A stretch of 64,000 bases of DNA from CAJXVY01 sp965660355 (lineage in GTDB: Bacteria; Actinomycetota; Actinomycetes; Actinomycetales; Microbacteriaceae), in NCBI GenBank assembly GCA_965660355.1, contig CBFHZN010000001.1, forward strand, positions 60,725-124,724, read 5' to 3'. Made by a program: the position numbers and the translations under genes. Shown in pieces: positions 8,448 through 15,789 of this stretch. The first letter of the stretch is position 1. Each line of letters starts with the position of its first letter. The notes under the pieces were generated by a model that was not told the DNA's origin, did not search any database, and saw only the letters and a program-made list of their open reading frames with translations.

Positions 8448-9630
8448 ATGGATAACAGCAGGAGAGTCTCACGGCCCGGAGCTCGTGTGCGTTTTGGAGG
8501 GTTTCCCTGCGGGCGTGGAGGTTGATAAGAATTTTATTATCAGCGAAATGGCTAGAAGACGCCTTGGTTATGGAAGAGGCTCTAGACAAAAATTTGAGCA
8601 AGATGAGCTAACAATTTCCTCTGGCATCAGACATGGAATTAGCCAGGGGGGTCCCATTGCTCTGAGAATTGCCAACACTGAATGGCCTAAATGGGAACAA
8701 ATCATGTCTGCAGAGCCTGTGGATATGGAACAACTCAGTGGTGCTCGAGCTCAACCGCTCACCAGACCAAGGCCTGGACACGCCGATTTCACAGGCATGC
8801 AGAAATATGGCTTTGAAGAGTCAAGACCAGTTCTCGAGAGGGCGAGTGCAAGAGAGACCGCGTCAAGAGTTGCATTGGGCTCTATAGCAAAAACCTTTCT
8901 TGGAACACTTGGGATTGAAATCATCTCGCACACCACCAGTATCGGCACTGTTTCCGTCAAAGATGTAACCCCCAGCCCAAAGCAACACCAAACCCTTGAT
9001 GAAGATCTAGTCAGGTGCGCAGACCCAGAGGGCTCAAAGGCCATGGTTGCAGAAATCGACAAGGCAAAAAAAGATGGTGACACCCTTGGTGGAACTGTTG
9101 AGGTGTTGGTTTACGGATTGCCACCGGGGCTTGGATCATATGTTCATTGGGACAGAAAACTTGATGGTCGTTTAGCACAGGCGATGATGAGTATTCAGGC
9201 CATGAAAAGCGTTGAAATTGGTGACGGGTTGGAGACAACCAAACGCAGAGGTTCTGAGGCTCACGATGAGATTGAGGTAATTGATGGTGAGGTGTCAAGA
9301 AAGACTGACAGGGCCGGCGGATTAGAAGGTGGTATGACCAATGGAGAGATTCTTAGGGTGAAGGTGGGAATGAAACCCATTTCGACGGTTCCAAGAGCGC
9401 TTTCTACGGTCGATACATCAACTGGCGAAGAAGCAAGCGCCCATCACCAAAGAAGTGATGTCTGTGCAGTTCCGGCGGCGGGAATCATCGCAGAAGCAAT
9501 GGCTGCTCTGGTTCTAGCCGATGCTGTCATTGAAAAATTTGGCGGCGATAGCGTTGACGAGACTAAGAGGAATATGCAGAGCTATCTTGCCAACATCCCC
9601 GAAAACCTCAGGTCGCGAATCGCACGCTAA
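8440..9630 (+). CDS. aroC: Chorismate synthase
   Basis: A 396-residue FMN-dependent enzyme converting 5-enolpyruvylshikimate-3-phosphate to chorismate. The N-terminal signature ITAGESHG and the RRLGYGRGSRQKFEQD motif that contacts substrate and flavin are present, as are GGPIALRIANTEWP and the C-terminal RSDVCAVPAAGIIAEAM block. The ATG giving MLRWITAGESHG matches homologues and has GGGAG upstream; an in-frame GTG six codons earlier would add residues not seen in the family. The start overlaps aroE by 8 nt and the stop overlaps the aroK ATG by 1 nt (TAATG). Confidence 0.97.
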   Translation: MLRWITAGESHGPELVCVLEGFPAGVEVDKNFIISEMARRRLGYGRGSRQKFEQDELTISSGIRHGISQGGPIALRIANTEWPKWEQIMSAEPVDMEQLSGARAQPLTRPRPGHADFTGMQKYGFEESRPVLERASARETASRVALGSIAKTFLGTLGIEIISHTTSIGTVSVKDVTPSPKQHQTLDEDLVRCADPEGSKAMVAEIDKAKKDGDTLGGTVEVLVYGLPPGLGSYVHWDRKLDGRLAQAMMSIQAMKSVEIGDGLETTKRRGSEAHDEIEVIDGEVSRKTDRAGGLEGGMTNGEILRVKVGMKPISTVPRALSTVDTSTGEEASAHHQRSDVCAVPAAGIIAEAMAALVLADAVIEKFGGDSVDETKRNMQSYLANIPENLRSRIAR

Positions 9631-10130
9631 TGAATCAGCTAATTTTGGTTGGTCCAATGGGTGTTGGAAAAACCACAATCGGAAAAAAGGTTTCCAAAAA
9701 ACTGGAAGTTGAATTTCGAGATACCGATAAATTGATCAGCGCGGAGCACGGTTCAATTGCAGAAATCTTTGAAACTAAGGGTGAAGCGCATTTCAGAGAC
9801 TTAGAGACAGCGGTTCTAAAACACCTCAGTGATTTTGAGGGTGTAATTGCAACGGGTGGGGGGATTGTTTTAGCTGAGGAGAATCGTAAATTTCTCTCCG
9901 ATAAAAAGGTGGTTTACCTTTCCACGAAGGGGAAACAAATGCGAACCAGATTTATTGGTTCCAAAAAAAGACCTTTATTGAAAAACGGTTACCAAGACTG
10001 GATAAGGATTTATGAACAGCGCAAGTCTCTTTATGAACAGGTGGCGACAGTAGAGATCTCTATTGATGGAAAACCCCTCTCAGCAGTCGCAGATAAATGT
10101 ATAGAGGTGTTTAGGAGTGAGAATGCATGA
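9630..10130 (+). CDS. aroK: Shikimate kinase
   Basis: A 166-residue P-loop kinase that phosphorylates shikimate at the 3-hydroxyl. The Walker A loop GPMGVGKT is at residues 8-15. The shikimate-binding FRDTDKLI motif and the ATGGGIV loop follow, and RKSLYEQVA is the adenine-side helix. The usual 'lid' arginine region is present (RTRFIGSKKRPLL). Length is normal for the family. It overlaps aroC by 1 nt and aroB by 8 nt, giving an aroE-aroC-aroK-aroB-aroQ series that is nearly the complete pathway after DAHP; aroA (EPSP synthase) and DAHP synthase are not in this window. Confidence 0.95.
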   Translation: MNQLILVGPMGVGKTTIGKKVSKKLEVEFRDTDKLISAEHGSIAEIFETKGEAHFRDLETAVLKHLSDFEGVIATGGGIVLAEENRKFLSDKKVVYLSTKGKQMRTRFIGSKKRPLLKNGYQDWIRIYEQRKSLYEQVATVEISIDGKPLSAVADKCIEVFRSENA

Positions 10131-11166
10131 ATACCCGGTAGTTGTTGGCAGGGCGTTACTTGATGAGGTGCATAAACATCTCTCGGGAGTGAAAAAAGTG
10201 CTCGTAGTGCACCCGCAAGCGCTGACCAGTTCCGCTGAACAGCTGAAGGAAAATCTCGATGGATACCAATTTGAAGTCCTGCTTGCGGGGATTCCGGATG
10301 GTGATGACAGTAAACGAGTCGAGGTTGCAAGCTTTGCTTGGCAAATCATGGGGCAGGCTGATTTCAATAGAAACGATGCTGTGATAGGCCTTGGCGGGGG
10401 AGCGACAACCGACATGGCCGGTTTCATTGCCAGTACTTGGCTCAGAGGAGTTAGGTACATTGCCATTCCAACCACTTTATTGGCCATGGTTGATGCAGCG
10501 ATTGGTGGCAAAACGGGCCTGAACACATCCGAAGGCAAAAACCTGGTAGGAACTTTCTATCTTCCAACAGCAGTAATTGCGGATATAGACACCCTGAAGA
10601 CACTCCCAAAACACGATCTCACAGCAGGATTTGCCGAAATTGTGAAATACGGTTTTGTTTATGATCCGAAGATCTTAGATGTCATTGAGGCTAATTTAGA
10701 ATCTGTCACAGACCCAGATTCCGAATTACTGGAAGAGTTGATAAATACATCTATTTCAATCAAGCGAAAAGTAACTGAGAGTGATTTCAGAGAATCAGGC
10801 GATAGAGAATTTCTAAATTACGGACACACCTTGGGTCACGCAATAGAAAACGTGGAGAGATATCAGTGGCGACACGGAGCTGCAATTTCCATTGGAATGG
10901 TCTATGCGGCGGAATTATCGCTTGCCAAGGGGCACCTCAACGCTGAACAAGTAGATAGACACAGGTCCATTTTCAATGCACTTGGCCTCCCAGTGAGCTA
11001 TCGCGGAGACCGCTGGCCACAGTTATTTGATGCTTTGAAAAAAGACAAAAAAGTCCGTGGCGGGATTCTGAGATTTGTAACCTTGCAAGATTTCGGCAAA
11101 CCAGAGATCACTTCCTCACTAACCGAAGAAGAGCTTTTTGCCACTTACCAGTCGATAATTGACTAG
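10123..11166 (+). CDS. aroB: 3-Dehydroquinate synthase
   Basis: A 347-residue NAD- and metal-dependent enzyme making 3-dehydroquinate from DAHP. The NAD-binding motif GGGATTDMAGFIAST, the KNLVGTFYLP and FAEIVKYG blocks (metal-ligand Glu) and NYGHTLGHAIE plus HGAAISIGM (metal-ligand His residues) are present. An in-frame GTG lies two codons upstream, but it partly overlaps the AGGAG ribosome binding site. The ATG with 5-nt spacing (MHEYPVVVGRALL) is therefore preferred. It overlaps aroK by 8 nt and is followed by aroQ after 9 nt. Confidence 0.95.
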   Translation: MHEYPVVVGRALLDEVHKHLSGVKKVLVVHPQALTSSAEQLKENLDGYQFEVLLAGIPDGDDSKRVEVASFAWQIMGQADFNRNDAVIGLGGGATTDMAGFIASTWLRGVRYIAIPTTLLAMVDAAIGGKTGLNTSEGKNLVGTFYLPTAVIADIDTLKTLPKHDLTAGFAEIVKYGFVYDPKILDVIEANLESVTDPDSELLEELINTSISIKRKVTESDFRESGDREFLNYGHTLGHAIENVERYQWRHGAAISIGMVYAAELSLAKGHLNAEQVDRHRSIFNALGLPVSYRGDRWPQLFDALKKDKKVRGGILRFVTLQDFGKPEITSSLTEEELFATYQSIID

Positions 11167-11175
11167 CCTTGTTCC

Positions 11176-11610
11176 ATGCAGATTTTGATACTCAACGGGG
11201 CTAACCTAAATATGTTGGGCTTGAGGGAGCCAGAGATCTATGGAGATGATTCTTTAGAAGACATTCATAAGTGGCTACTAAAGAAGTCAGCGGAGAGTTT
11301 TGAGTGGACTCAATCCAATTCTGAGGGCGTATTGATTGATGAGATTCAAAGAGCTCAGATGAACAAAATTGATGTCATCATCAATCCTGGGGCTTTTACC
11401 CATTACAGCTATGGTCTTCGGGATGCCCTATCCTCGCTCACAGCAAGTGGGCAGATAGCGATTGAGTGTCATCTCAGTAATCCTTCAGCTCGCGAGAGTT
11501 TCAGACACAACAGTGTCGTTTCCCCCGCAGTCACCGGAACTATTGCTGGATTTGGGAAAAACGTTTATCTGCATGCAATTGCAGAGATTAAATCAAGAAG
11601 AGGCGAGTAA
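11176..11610 (+). CDS. aroQ: 3-Dehydroquinate dehydratase, type II
   Basis: A 144-residue class II dehydroquinase producing 3-dehydroshikimate by anti elimination; members form dodecamers. It has the family opening LNGANLNMLGLREPEIYG, which carries the catalytic Tyr22 and nearby Arg17. INPGAFTHYSYGLRDAL follows, and the substrate-binding block is ECHLSNPSARESFRH, with the active-site His. In most members the stretch reads EVHLSN, so the Cys is a small variation. ATG start, directly followed by efp with no intergenic base. Confidence 0.95.
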   Translation: MQILILNGANLNMLGLREPEIYGDDSLEDIHKWLLKKSAESFEWTQSNSEGVLIDEIQRAQMNKIDVIINPGAFTHYSYGLRDALSSLTASGQIAIECHLSNPSARESFRHNSVVSPAVTGTIAGFGKNVYLHAIAEIKSRRGE

Positions 11611-12174
11611 TTGGCAACAAGCAACGATATTAAAAATGGCACAGTGTTATCAATGGATGGTCAGCTATGGATGGTCACCGAGTTTCAACACGTAAAACCT
11701 GGCAAAGGTGGCGCTTTTGTGCGGACAAAGGTAAAAAACGTGGTGAATGGCAAGGTTATTGACAAGACATTCAACGCAGGTGTGAAAGTAGACATAGCGA
11801 GTGTCGACAGAGCCGAGATGCAATATTTGTATAACGATGGCGAGGGTTTTGTATTCATGGACAGCAAAACCTACGACCAGATTACTGTTCCTGAAAAAGT
11901 TGTCGGGGACGCCTCTGACTATCTTCTTGAAAATCAGCTGATTACAGTCGCAACCCACGACGGTGAACCGCTTTATATTGAAATGCCGCCATCAGTGGTT
12001 TTGGAGGTTACTTTTACCGAACCTGGCCTGCAAGGGGATAGATCTAGCGGAGGCACCAAGCCTGCAACTTTGGAAACAGGGGCAAGCATCCAAGTTCCGT
12101 TGTTTTTGGAGCAGGGCACAAAGGTAAAAGTTGACACTCGAACAGGTGATTACTTGGGTCGGGTCTCCGAATAA
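11611..12174 (+). CDS. efp: Elongation factor P
   Basis: A 187-residue translation factor that relieves ribosome stalling at polyproline stretches. The N-terminal KOW-like domain carries the tip loop KPGKGGAF with Lys32 at the position that is post-translationally modified in some bacteria. The loop is of the prolyl-containing actinobacterial type, in which the lysine is thought to work unmodified. No modifying enzyme gene (epmA, epmB, ymfI) is seen nearby. The C-terminal signature GASIQVPLFLEQGTKVKVDTRTGDYLGRV is complete. The start is TTG directly after the aroQ stop, with an AGAGGCGAG ribosome binding site overlapping the end of aroQ. Confidence 0.97.
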   Translation: MATSNDIKNGTVLSMDGQLWMVTEFQHVKPGKGGAFVRTKVKNVVNGKVIDKTFNAGVKVDIASVDRAEMQYLYNDGEGFVFMDSKTYDQITVPEKVVGDASDYLLENQLITVATHDGEPLYIEMPPSVVLEVTFTEPGLQGDRSSGGTKPATLETGASIQVPLFLEQGTKVKVDTRTGDYLGRVSE

Positions 12175-12594
12175 GTGAGCGCTAGGACAAAGGCACGAAA
12201 AAGGGCCGTTGATGCTCTGTTTGCCGGCAATTTACGCAATAAAAATGCCGAGGAATTGCTGGAGATCACATTCAGGCAAAACTCCGAGAGGCAAAACCAA
12301 GAGGACATCTTCGACTATGCAAAATCATTGGTCACCGGTTTTGCCGATCATCAATCGGCCATAGATTCAAAGATTGAACTCAACTCGCAAGGCTGGAGGT
12401 TAGACCGAATGTCAAATCTTGATCTTGCGATACTGAGGGTTGCCTGTTTTGAGATTCTCTATAACGATGAAATCCCTGATGCCGTCGCTATCTCTGAGGC
12501 AAAAAATCTCGCTGAGGAGTATTCGACAGATGAGTCATCAAAATTTATCTCAGGTATTTTGCACGCGGTGTCGAAATCTAAAGAAGTGATTTGA
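12175..12594 (+). CDS. nusB: Transcription antitermination factor NusB
   Basis: A 139-residue all-helical RNA-binding protein that acts with NusE (S10) on boxA of rRNA operons. It has the family N-terminus ARTKARKRAVDALFA and the C-terminal block LRVACFEILYNDEIPDAVAISEAKNLAEEYSTDESSKFISGILHAV. The start is GTG immediately after the efp stop. It is the last gene of the aro-efp-nusB series; a 16-bp palindrome begins 2 nt after its stop codon and may end the transcript. Confidence 0.95.
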   Translation: MSARTKARKRAVDALFAGNLRNKNAEELLEITFRQNSERQNQEDIFDYAKSLVTGFADHQSAIDSKIELNSQGWRLDRMSNLDLAILRVACFEILYNDEIPDAVAISEAKNLAEEYSTDESSKFISGILHAVSKSKEVI

Positions 12595-12595
12595 T

Positions 12596-12611
12596 AGGTT
12601 TAGCTAAACCT
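12596..12611 (+). terminator. Palindrome after nusB, possible weak terminator
   Basis: AGGTTTAGCTAAACCT is a perfect 16-bp palindrome. As RNA it can form a 6-bp stem with an AGCT loop, followed by TTTAAATT-like sequence. It sits between the nusB stop and the PyrR-binding loop. The stem is A/T-rich and weak, so a DNA operator is an equally plausible reading. Confidence 0.35.
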
Positions 12612-12616
12612 TTAAA

Positions 12617-12634
12617 TTCGTCCAGTGAGGCGAA
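12617..12634 (+). promoter_or_regulatory. PyrR-binding RNA loop upstream of pyrR
   Basis: The RNA can fold as TTCG, a bulged T, CC, an AGTGA loop, GG and CGAA: a 4-bp lower stem, a 5'-side bulge, a 2-bp upper stem and a purine-rich loop. The core TCCAGTGAGGC closely matches the known PyrR binding-loop consensus (UCCAGAGAGGCU in Bacillus). It ends 2 nt before the AGGAG ribosome binding site of pyrR. In Mycobacterium smegmatis PyrR is known to repress translation by binding such a loop near the ribosome binding site. UMP/UTP-dependent feedback on the whole pyr operon is therefore expected here. Confidence 0.75.
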
Positions 12635-12646
12635 GAAGGAGCAAGA

Positions 12647-13159
12647 GTGAAAACTGTCATGTCTGAGGAAGACGTTAAGCGCACGACCAGGCGCATGGCT
12701 CACGAGATTCTAGAGAGAAACTCGGAGCCTTTTTTATTGCTCGGCATCCCCACTAGAGGTGTTTCTCTTGCCCAAGCCATTCAACACAACTTGGAAGAAA
12801 TTGCCCCCGGTAATTCTGAAATCGGTCAACTAGACATAGGTCTTTTTAGGGATGACCTAGATACAAGACCAGCTAAGGCAATCTCTGAAACTGTCATACC
12901 CGGCAATGTTGATGGACGGTTAGTTGTGTTGGTTGATGATGTTTTATTTTCGGGGAGAACTATCAGAGCAGCGCTTGATGCATTATCAAGCTTCGGGCGT
13001 CCAGCAGAGGTTCAACTAGCTGTATTAGTTGACAGAGGGCACAGACAATTACCCATCAGAGCTGACTATGTCGGTAAAAACATACCAACCTCGCTAACTG
13101 AAAAAGTTCAGGTAAAAACGATGGACGTCGATGGCGAGAATCTGGTGGTGATCGAATGA
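12647..13159 (+). CDS. pyrR: Bifunctional pyr operon regulator / uracil phosphoribosyltransferase
   Basis: A 170-residue PRTase-fold protein that binds pyr mRNA when UMP/UTP is high and has weak uracil phosphoribosyltransferase activity. It shows the PyrR opening with KRTTRRMAHEILERN, GIPTRGVSLA, DIGLFRDDL and the PRPP-binding signature VVLVDDVLFSGRTIRAALDAL, then VLVDRGHRQLPIRADYVGKN. The GTG start has AGGAG at 5-nt spacing; an ATG four codons downstream lacks such a site. It is the first gene of the pyrimidine operon, directly downstream of its own probable target loop, and overlaps pyrB by 4 nt. Confidence 0.96.
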   Translation: MKTVMSEEDVKRTTRRMAHEILERNSEPFLLLGIPTRGVSLAQAIQHNLEEIAPGNSEIGQLDIGLFRDDLDTRPAKAISETVIPGNVDGRLVVLVDDVLFSGRTIRAALDALSSFGRPAEVQLAVLVDRGHRQLPIRADYVGKNIPTSLTEKVQVKTMDVDGENLVVIE

Positions 13160-14076
13160 GGCATTTGTTGTCAACCTCTCAACTCTCAAGGGAATCAACC
13201 ATCGCGCTTTTGGATCAAGCTGCGGAGATATCCAGACTCAACGAAGAATCCAGTCGGAAGTTTCCTACCCTGCAGGGGAAAACAATATTCACTCTTTTTT
13301 TTGAAAATTCCACAAGAACAAGAATAAGTTTTGAACTGGCTGCCAAGAGGCTCAGCGCTGATGTTATCAACTTTGCCGCAGAATCAAGCGCCATCAATAA
13401 AGGCGAGAACCTCAAAGACACCGCCCAAACGCTTGAGGCGCTGGGGGCAGATGCCCTAATAATGCGTCACCCCAACAGCGGTGCAGCCTACTCGATGGCC
13501 AATAATGGTTGGACCACCGCGAGTGTCATAAATGCGGGTGATGGGATGAATCAACACCCAACGCAGGCCTTGCTAGATGCATTGTCACTAAGACAGGGAC
13601 TTAAAACTGCGGATGGAGAGGGGTTGGATGGTAAGCGGGTTTTGATCATTGGTGACATCGTCCACAGTAGAGTTGCCAGATCCAATATTGACCTGTTATC
13701 AAAGCTTGGCGCTGAGGTTATCGTGGCAGGCCCTGGAAGCTTTGCGCCAGAGACTGGGTACGCCAATCTTGATGAAGCACTAGAAGAAAATCCAGATGCA
13801 GTGATGATGCTTAGGGTTCAAAAGGAGCGCATGAATCAACCACTAATTCCATCTGACAGGGAGTATGCAAATCTTTGGGGGCTCAGTGAGGCTAGGGCTA
13901 ACTCAATTCCTGATGCGCTTATCCTGCATCCCGGACCTATGAATCGTGGCTTGGAAATCTCCAGCTATGCCGCCGAGCGCGAGAACAGCATGGTTCTAAG
14001 GCAGGTCAAAAATGGGCTTGCTGTTCGGATGGCTGTTCTCTCCATTTTGCTAGGAGGCAAAAATGCGACTGTCTAA
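13156..14076 (+). CDS. pyrB: Aspartate carbamoyltransferase, catalytic chain
   Basis: A 306-residue enzyme forming N-carbamoylaspartate from carbamoyl phosphate and aspartate, the first committed pyrimidine step. The carbamoyl-phosphate site is FFENSTRTRISFELAAKRL, followed by SSAINKGENLKDTAQTL and HPTQALLDALSL. The aspartate-domain motif LHPGPMNRGLEI is close to the C-terminus. There is no pyrI regulatory chain, as usual in Actinobacteria, so control probably lies in PyrR. ATGA overlap with pyrR; 14-nt overlap with pyrC. Confidence 0.97.
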   Translation: MRHLLSTSQLSRESTIALLDQAAEISRLNEESSRKFPTLQGKTIFTLFFENSTRTRISFELAAKRLSADVINFAAESSAINKGENLKDTAQTLEALGADALIMRHPNSGAAYSMANNGWTTASVINAGDGMNQHPTQALLDALSLRQGLKTADGEGLDGKRVLIIGDIVHSRVARSNIDLLSKLGAEVIVAGPGSFAPETGYANLDEALEENPDAVMMLRVQKERMNQPLIPSDREYANLWGLSEARANSIPDALILHPGPMNRGLEISSYAAERENSMVLRQVKNGLAVRMAVLSILLGGKNATV

Positions 14077-15325
14077 TCTGAAATTGGCCGATGGTTCTTT
14101 GGTTGACATTGTTATTACCAACTCAAAAATCGCCTCAATTGAAAAGGCTTCAGCCAGTGGGGATATAGACCTAAGCGGCATGGTGGCCCTTCCCGGATTC
14201 GTGGATTTACACACTCATTTACGTGAACCAGGTTTCGAACAGAGCGAAACTGTTTTGAGTGGTTCGCAAGCGGCCGCAAGTGGTGGATACACGGCTGTGT
14301 TTGCAATGGCAAATACGCAACCTGTTGCTGATAATGCTGGTGTTGTAACCCAAGTTTACGAACTGGGGCAAAAGGCTGGTCTGTTGGATGTCAGACCCGT
14401 TGGTGCAGTCACTAAAAACCTTGAAGGCAAGGAACTGGCCGCCTTGGGCGGCATGCGAAATTCAAAGGCTGCCGTGAGAATTTTCAGTGACGATGGGCAT
14501 TGCGTCTCTGACGCTGCACTTATGAAAACTGCGATGGAATACCTCAAGCCCCTTGGGGGCATAATTGCTCAACACGCCCAGGAACCCACGCTAACTGTCG
14601 GTTCGCAGGTCAACCACGGTGATATTTCAAGGATAACTGGGCTAAAAGGCTGGCCAGCAAGCGCCGAAGAGTCAATTATTCTCAGAGATGCCTTGCTGAG
14701 CGAGCAAACTGGGTGCCCGCTACATATCTGTCACGTGACTACAAAATTAGGCGTTGAGCTGATCGCCTGGGCCAAGCAACGGGGTTTTCCGGTGACAGCA
14801 GAGGTAACTCCTCACCATCTGATGCTTACTGAGCTGAGTGCCAGCGAATATGACACAAGGTTTAAAGTCAACCCACCACTGAGAACAAGGGCAGATGCTA
14901 TTGCTTTGAGGGAAGGGTTGATTGAGGGAACAATAGATGTCATAGGCACAGATCATGCGCCTCATTCTCATGACCTAAAAGACCAAGACTGGGAATCAGC
15001 CGCGTTTGGGATGACGGGTTTGGAGCAGGCGTATCAGGTAGCACATAGGGTGCTGATCGAATCTGGTGATAGCGATTTCAATCGTCTGCAGCAGGTTATG
15101 AGCGCTAAGCCTGCAGAGATTGGTGGTTTGCTACATCAAGGTAACCTCGAAATCGGCAGCGAGGCCAACATCGCAATCGTTGACCCAAATAAAGAGGTTT
15201 TCATAGAGGGAAATAGATATTCAAAGTCTTCAAATAATCCATACATCGGTATGAGTTTTAGCTCTGCGGTGGCGCATACGCTCTATCAGGGTGAATTCAG
15301 TTACAAAAGCTATGAGGTGATCTAA
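14063..15325 (+). CDS. pyrC: Dihydroorotase
   Basis: A 420-residue zinc amidohydrolase converting carbamoylaspartate to dihydroorotate. Metal ligands are visible in VDLHTHLREPGFEQSE (His-x-His), in the ICHVTT and PHHLML segments, and in the Asp of IGTDHAPH. It is of the long class I type found in Actinobacteria and Bacillus. The ATG lies inside pyrB (14-nt overlap). The last bases (GAGGTGA then TAA) also form a strong ribosome binding site for whatever starts next, see the following gene. Confidence 0.96.
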   Translation: MRLSNLKLADGSLVDIVITNSKIASIEKASASGDIDLSGMVALPGFVDLHTHLREPGFEQSETVLSGSQAAASGGYTAVFAMANTQPVADNAGVVTQVYELGQKAGLLDVRPVGAVTKNLEGKELAALGGMRNSKAAVRIFSDDGHCVSDAALMKTAMEYLKPLGGIIAQHAQEPTLTVGSQVNHGDISRITGLKGWPASAEESIILRDALLSEQTGCPLHICHVTTKLGVELIAWAKQRGFPVTAEVTPHHLMLTELSASEYDTRFKVNPPLRTRADAIALREGLIEGTIDVIGTDHAPHSHDLKDQDWESAAFGMTGLEQAYQVAHRVLIESGDSDFNRLQQVMSAKPAEIGGLLHQGNLEIGSEANIAIVDPNKEVFIEGNRYSKSSNNPYIGMSFSSAVAHTLYQGEFSYKSYEVI

Positions 15326-15351
15326 TTACTAGGGAGATAATCGGCTTTGCA

Positions 15352-15789
15352 TTGGTGCTGATTGTAATTTTGATAGCAATAGCGGTGGGCATTGGTTATC
15401 GAAAGAAGCGCTTGACTGAAAGCAGTCAAATTGCTGAGTTTAGAGACCCGACGGACTGTGAAGGAGTTGCTTGTCTTTATGTTTCAACTGTTTTTGCAAG
15501 CAGTCCGCTCAGACGTGTCTTAGCGCATGGGATGGGTCCGAGAGGGAGGGCTAGTGTCTCCATTGGTCAGCAAGGAATTTCTGTTTGCAGACAAGGGGAG
15601 CGTGGTTTTTTGATTCCCCGAGAGTCATTGGTTGGGGTTGAAAAATCCACTGCGACAATTGACAGAGCCGTTGAGCCGGGTGGCCTAACCAGCATTGCTT
15701 GGATTCACGATAGTAACCAACTGGTCACAAATGTTCGTTTTCAAAATAGGCAAGAGAGAGAAATGTTTGAAAAAGAGGTAAACGCTTGA
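15352..15789 (+). CDS. Membrane protein of the pyr operon (PH-like domain family)
   Basis: A protein of about 145-154 residues with one N-terminal membrane span (LVLIVILIAIAVGIGY), a basic stop-transfer sequence (RKKR) and a cytoplasmic region of mixed strands (LAHGMGPRGRASVSIGQQGISVCRQGERGFLIPRESLVGVEKS). A small membrane protein occupies this place between pyrC and carA in many Actinobacteria (Rv1382 in M. tuberculosis); its role is unknown. The coordinates given use the first conventional codon, TTG, but its ribosome binding site spacing is poor. A strong GAGGTGA site points to an ATT codon at 15325-15327 instead, giving a fuller membrane helix. The 3' end overlaps carA by 4 nt. Confidence 0.8.
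   Translation: MVLIVILIAIAVGIGYRKKRLTESSQIAEFRDPTDCEGVACLYVSTVFASSPLRRVLAHGMGPRGRASVSIGQQGISVCRQGERGFLIPRESLVGVEKSTATIDRAVEPGGLTSIAWIHDSNQLVTNVRFQNRQEREMFEKEVNA

Noticed and set aside
10080..10538. A 152-codon minus-strand open frame across aroK/aroB
   Set aside because: Cys- and Pro-rich shadow of the aroB NAD-binding region with no independent support.
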